Notes under the pieces: generated by a model
What the model was told of the DNA's origin: nothing
The model's database searches: none
Seen by the model: only the letters and a program-made list of their open reading frames with translations
Assembly: GCA_025964405.1 (NCBI GenBank)
Contig: JAOPYW010000304.1
Coordinates: 1-5,882 of the forward strand
Length of the DNA: 5,882 nucleotides
Reading direction: 5' to 3'
Origin: Thermoleophilia bacterium
GTDB taxonomy: Bacteria; Actinomycetota; Thermoleophilia; Gaiellales; SKUG01
Position numbers and translations under genes: made by a program
Shown: positions 5,244 through 5,882 of the stretch, one piece after another
How positions within the stretch are numbered: position 1 is the stretch's first letter
How the letters are laid out: the number at the start of each line of letters is the position of its first letter

Positions 5244-5672
5244 ATGACCACATTCGCTCCTGTCGCCACCGGCCTCGGCTCACTCGGCATCCAGCCGACC
5301 GCCGCACCCGCAACGACGTACACGCCCGCACCGACCGCGCCCGTCACGGCTCCGGTCGCCGGCAACCAGGCTGTCGCCACCACCTACGACCCGACGCCCG
5401 TCAACACCGGCACGTCGGGCGGCGGTGCGATCAGCGACGCGATCACGTCGGGCCTCACCGGCATCTCGCGGCTCGTCGCCGAATCGAGCAACCGCGTGAC
5501 CAACGTGCAGGCCAAGATGCAGGCGATGATGACCGCCGGCGGCGGACAGCTCACGCCCGTGCAGCTCCAGGACTTCCAGATGCAGATGTCGATGGCAGAG
5601 ACCTCGATGCAGATGGCCAAGAACATCCAGGACAAGCAGGACCAGATCAACCAGATCTGGGCGCGCGCCTAG
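5244..5672 (+). CDS. 142-aa type III inner-rod-like protein with Pro/Thr/Ala-rich N-terminus
   Basis: ATG 5244 is chosen over ATG 5226 because AGGGGG at 5232-5237 lies six bases upstream of it and inside the longer alternative. Residues 1-60 are Pro/Thr/Ala/Val-rich and probably disordered. The rest is helical: SDAITSGLTGISRLVAESSN (64-83) and a Val/Gln/Met stretch to 97, a Gly turn, then LTPVQLQDFQMQMSMAETSM (103-122) and QMAKNIQDKQDQINQIW (123-139). The C-terminal arrangement of P-x-x-L-x-x-[F/L]-Q-M followed by a Lys-containing helix and a final INQI-type motif closely follows YscI/HrpB inner-rod proteins and, more loosely, FliE. Total length is also near that of the inner-rod family (about 110-150). 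There is no signal peptide or Cys. The gene is separated from the needle-like gene by two terminators and so should be its own transcription unit. Its end coincides with a CTAG shared with a minus-strand frame. Confidence 0.9.
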   Translation: MTTFAPVATGLGSLGIQPTAAPATTYTPAPTAPVTAPVAGNQAVATTYDPTPVNTGTSGGGAISDAITSGLTGISRLVAESSNRVTNVQAKMQAMMTAGGGQLTPVQLQDFQMQMSMAETSMQMAKNIQDKQDQINQIWARA

Positions 5673-5882
5673 CGCTCCCGGATCGGGCGGGTCGGCCACG
5701 CGCCGACCCGCCGCACGCACCACCGAAGCACCACCGTTTCGCGTATCGACACTGGGGTTCGACTCGCCACTACTGACGCCCATGCCTGGGGGTCGGCAAC
5801 CGAACAGCCTTCGTGCAGTTCCTCCGCGCGCTGACGGTCGAACCGGGTCAGGGTCGCCGACACCCGTTCGAGCTCGGCGACC
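5669..5882 (-). CDS. C-terminal end of a minus-strand gene, partial, product unknown
   Basis: The minus-strand frame is open from the window end to TAG at 5671-5669. The first 40 or so residues look like real protein: VAELERVSATLTRFDRQRAE with heptad-like leucines, then ELHEGCSVADPQAWASVV, with mostly G/C third positions. The last 20 residues are Arg/Trp-rich and pass through the hairpin at 5686-5712, which looks less like coding sequence. If real, the protein ends in a coiled-coil-like helix, and the gene converges on the 142-aa gene. I do not recognise a family. It may be non-coding. Confidence 0.4.
   Translation of the reverse strand, partial: VAELERVSATLTRFDRQRAEELHEGCSVADPQAWASVVASRTPVSIRETVVLRWCVRRVGAWPTRPIRER
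5686..5712. terminator. Hairpin terminator after the 142-aa gene
   Basis: A perfect 11-bp stem (GGCGGGTCGGC at 5686-5696 with its complement at 5702-5712) encloses a 5-nt loop, 13 bases after the stop codon. There is no T-tract on the plus side. As a symmetric hairpin between converging frames it may serve both directions. Confidence 0.65.

Noticed and set aside
1..5882. CRISPR array, tRNA/rRNA genes or insertion sequence
   Set aside because: No regularly spaced repeats, no tRNA-like cloverleaf or rRNA signature, and no transposase-like frame or terminal inverted repeats were found.

Overview
The window is GC-rich and gene-dense, with strong G/C preference at third codon positions. It looks like Actinomycetota. 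The clearest support is the RNA polymerase alpha C-terminal domain, which carries the VRSYNCLKR helix and an NFGKKS loop, a form close to actinobacterial alpha subunits. A deep-branching class such as Thermoleophilia is possible, but that is a guess.

Layout. Bases 1-613 are the 3' part of rpoA and 679-1146 are complete rplQ, which together form the usual end of the ribosomal alpha operon. A perfect 32-nt palindrome (1177-1208) follows and probably ends that operon. Bases 1209-1726 show no convincing gene. From 1727 on there are five plus-strand genes that I cannot assign to a named orthologue: a 609-aa protein with a hydrophobic central part (1727-3556), a 184-aa protein (3763-4317), a 110-aa protein overlapping it by one base (4317-4649), a 74-aa protein (4739-4963) and, behind two tandem hairpins, a 142-aa protein (5244-5672). 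The 5' end of the last gene's leader carries an inverted repeat. The last 200 bases hold a hairpin and the likely C-terminal end of a minus-strand gene that meets the 142-aa gene at a shared CTAG.

How the genes may work together. The 74-, 142- and 184-aa proteins all end in a helix-rich segment of the pattern [D/N/T]-P-x-x-L-x-x-[F/M] followed by a second Gln/Met/Lys-rich helix. This is the layout of type III secretion needle (YscF/MxiH/PrgI) and inner-rod (YscI/HrpB, and more distantly FliE) subunits. The 609-aa protein has a low-complexity N-terminus, a coiled-coil-like stretch, several hydrophobic segments and a Lys/Ala/Gln-rich tail, which recalls hydrophobic translocators. The 110-aa protein sits where a small chaperone would fit. 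The working hypothesis is a cluster of exported structural subunits of a type III-secretion-like or otherwise undescribed appendage in an actinobacterium. No export ATPase, export-gate or secretin gene lies in this window, so the hypothesis rests on protein layout and gene order alone.
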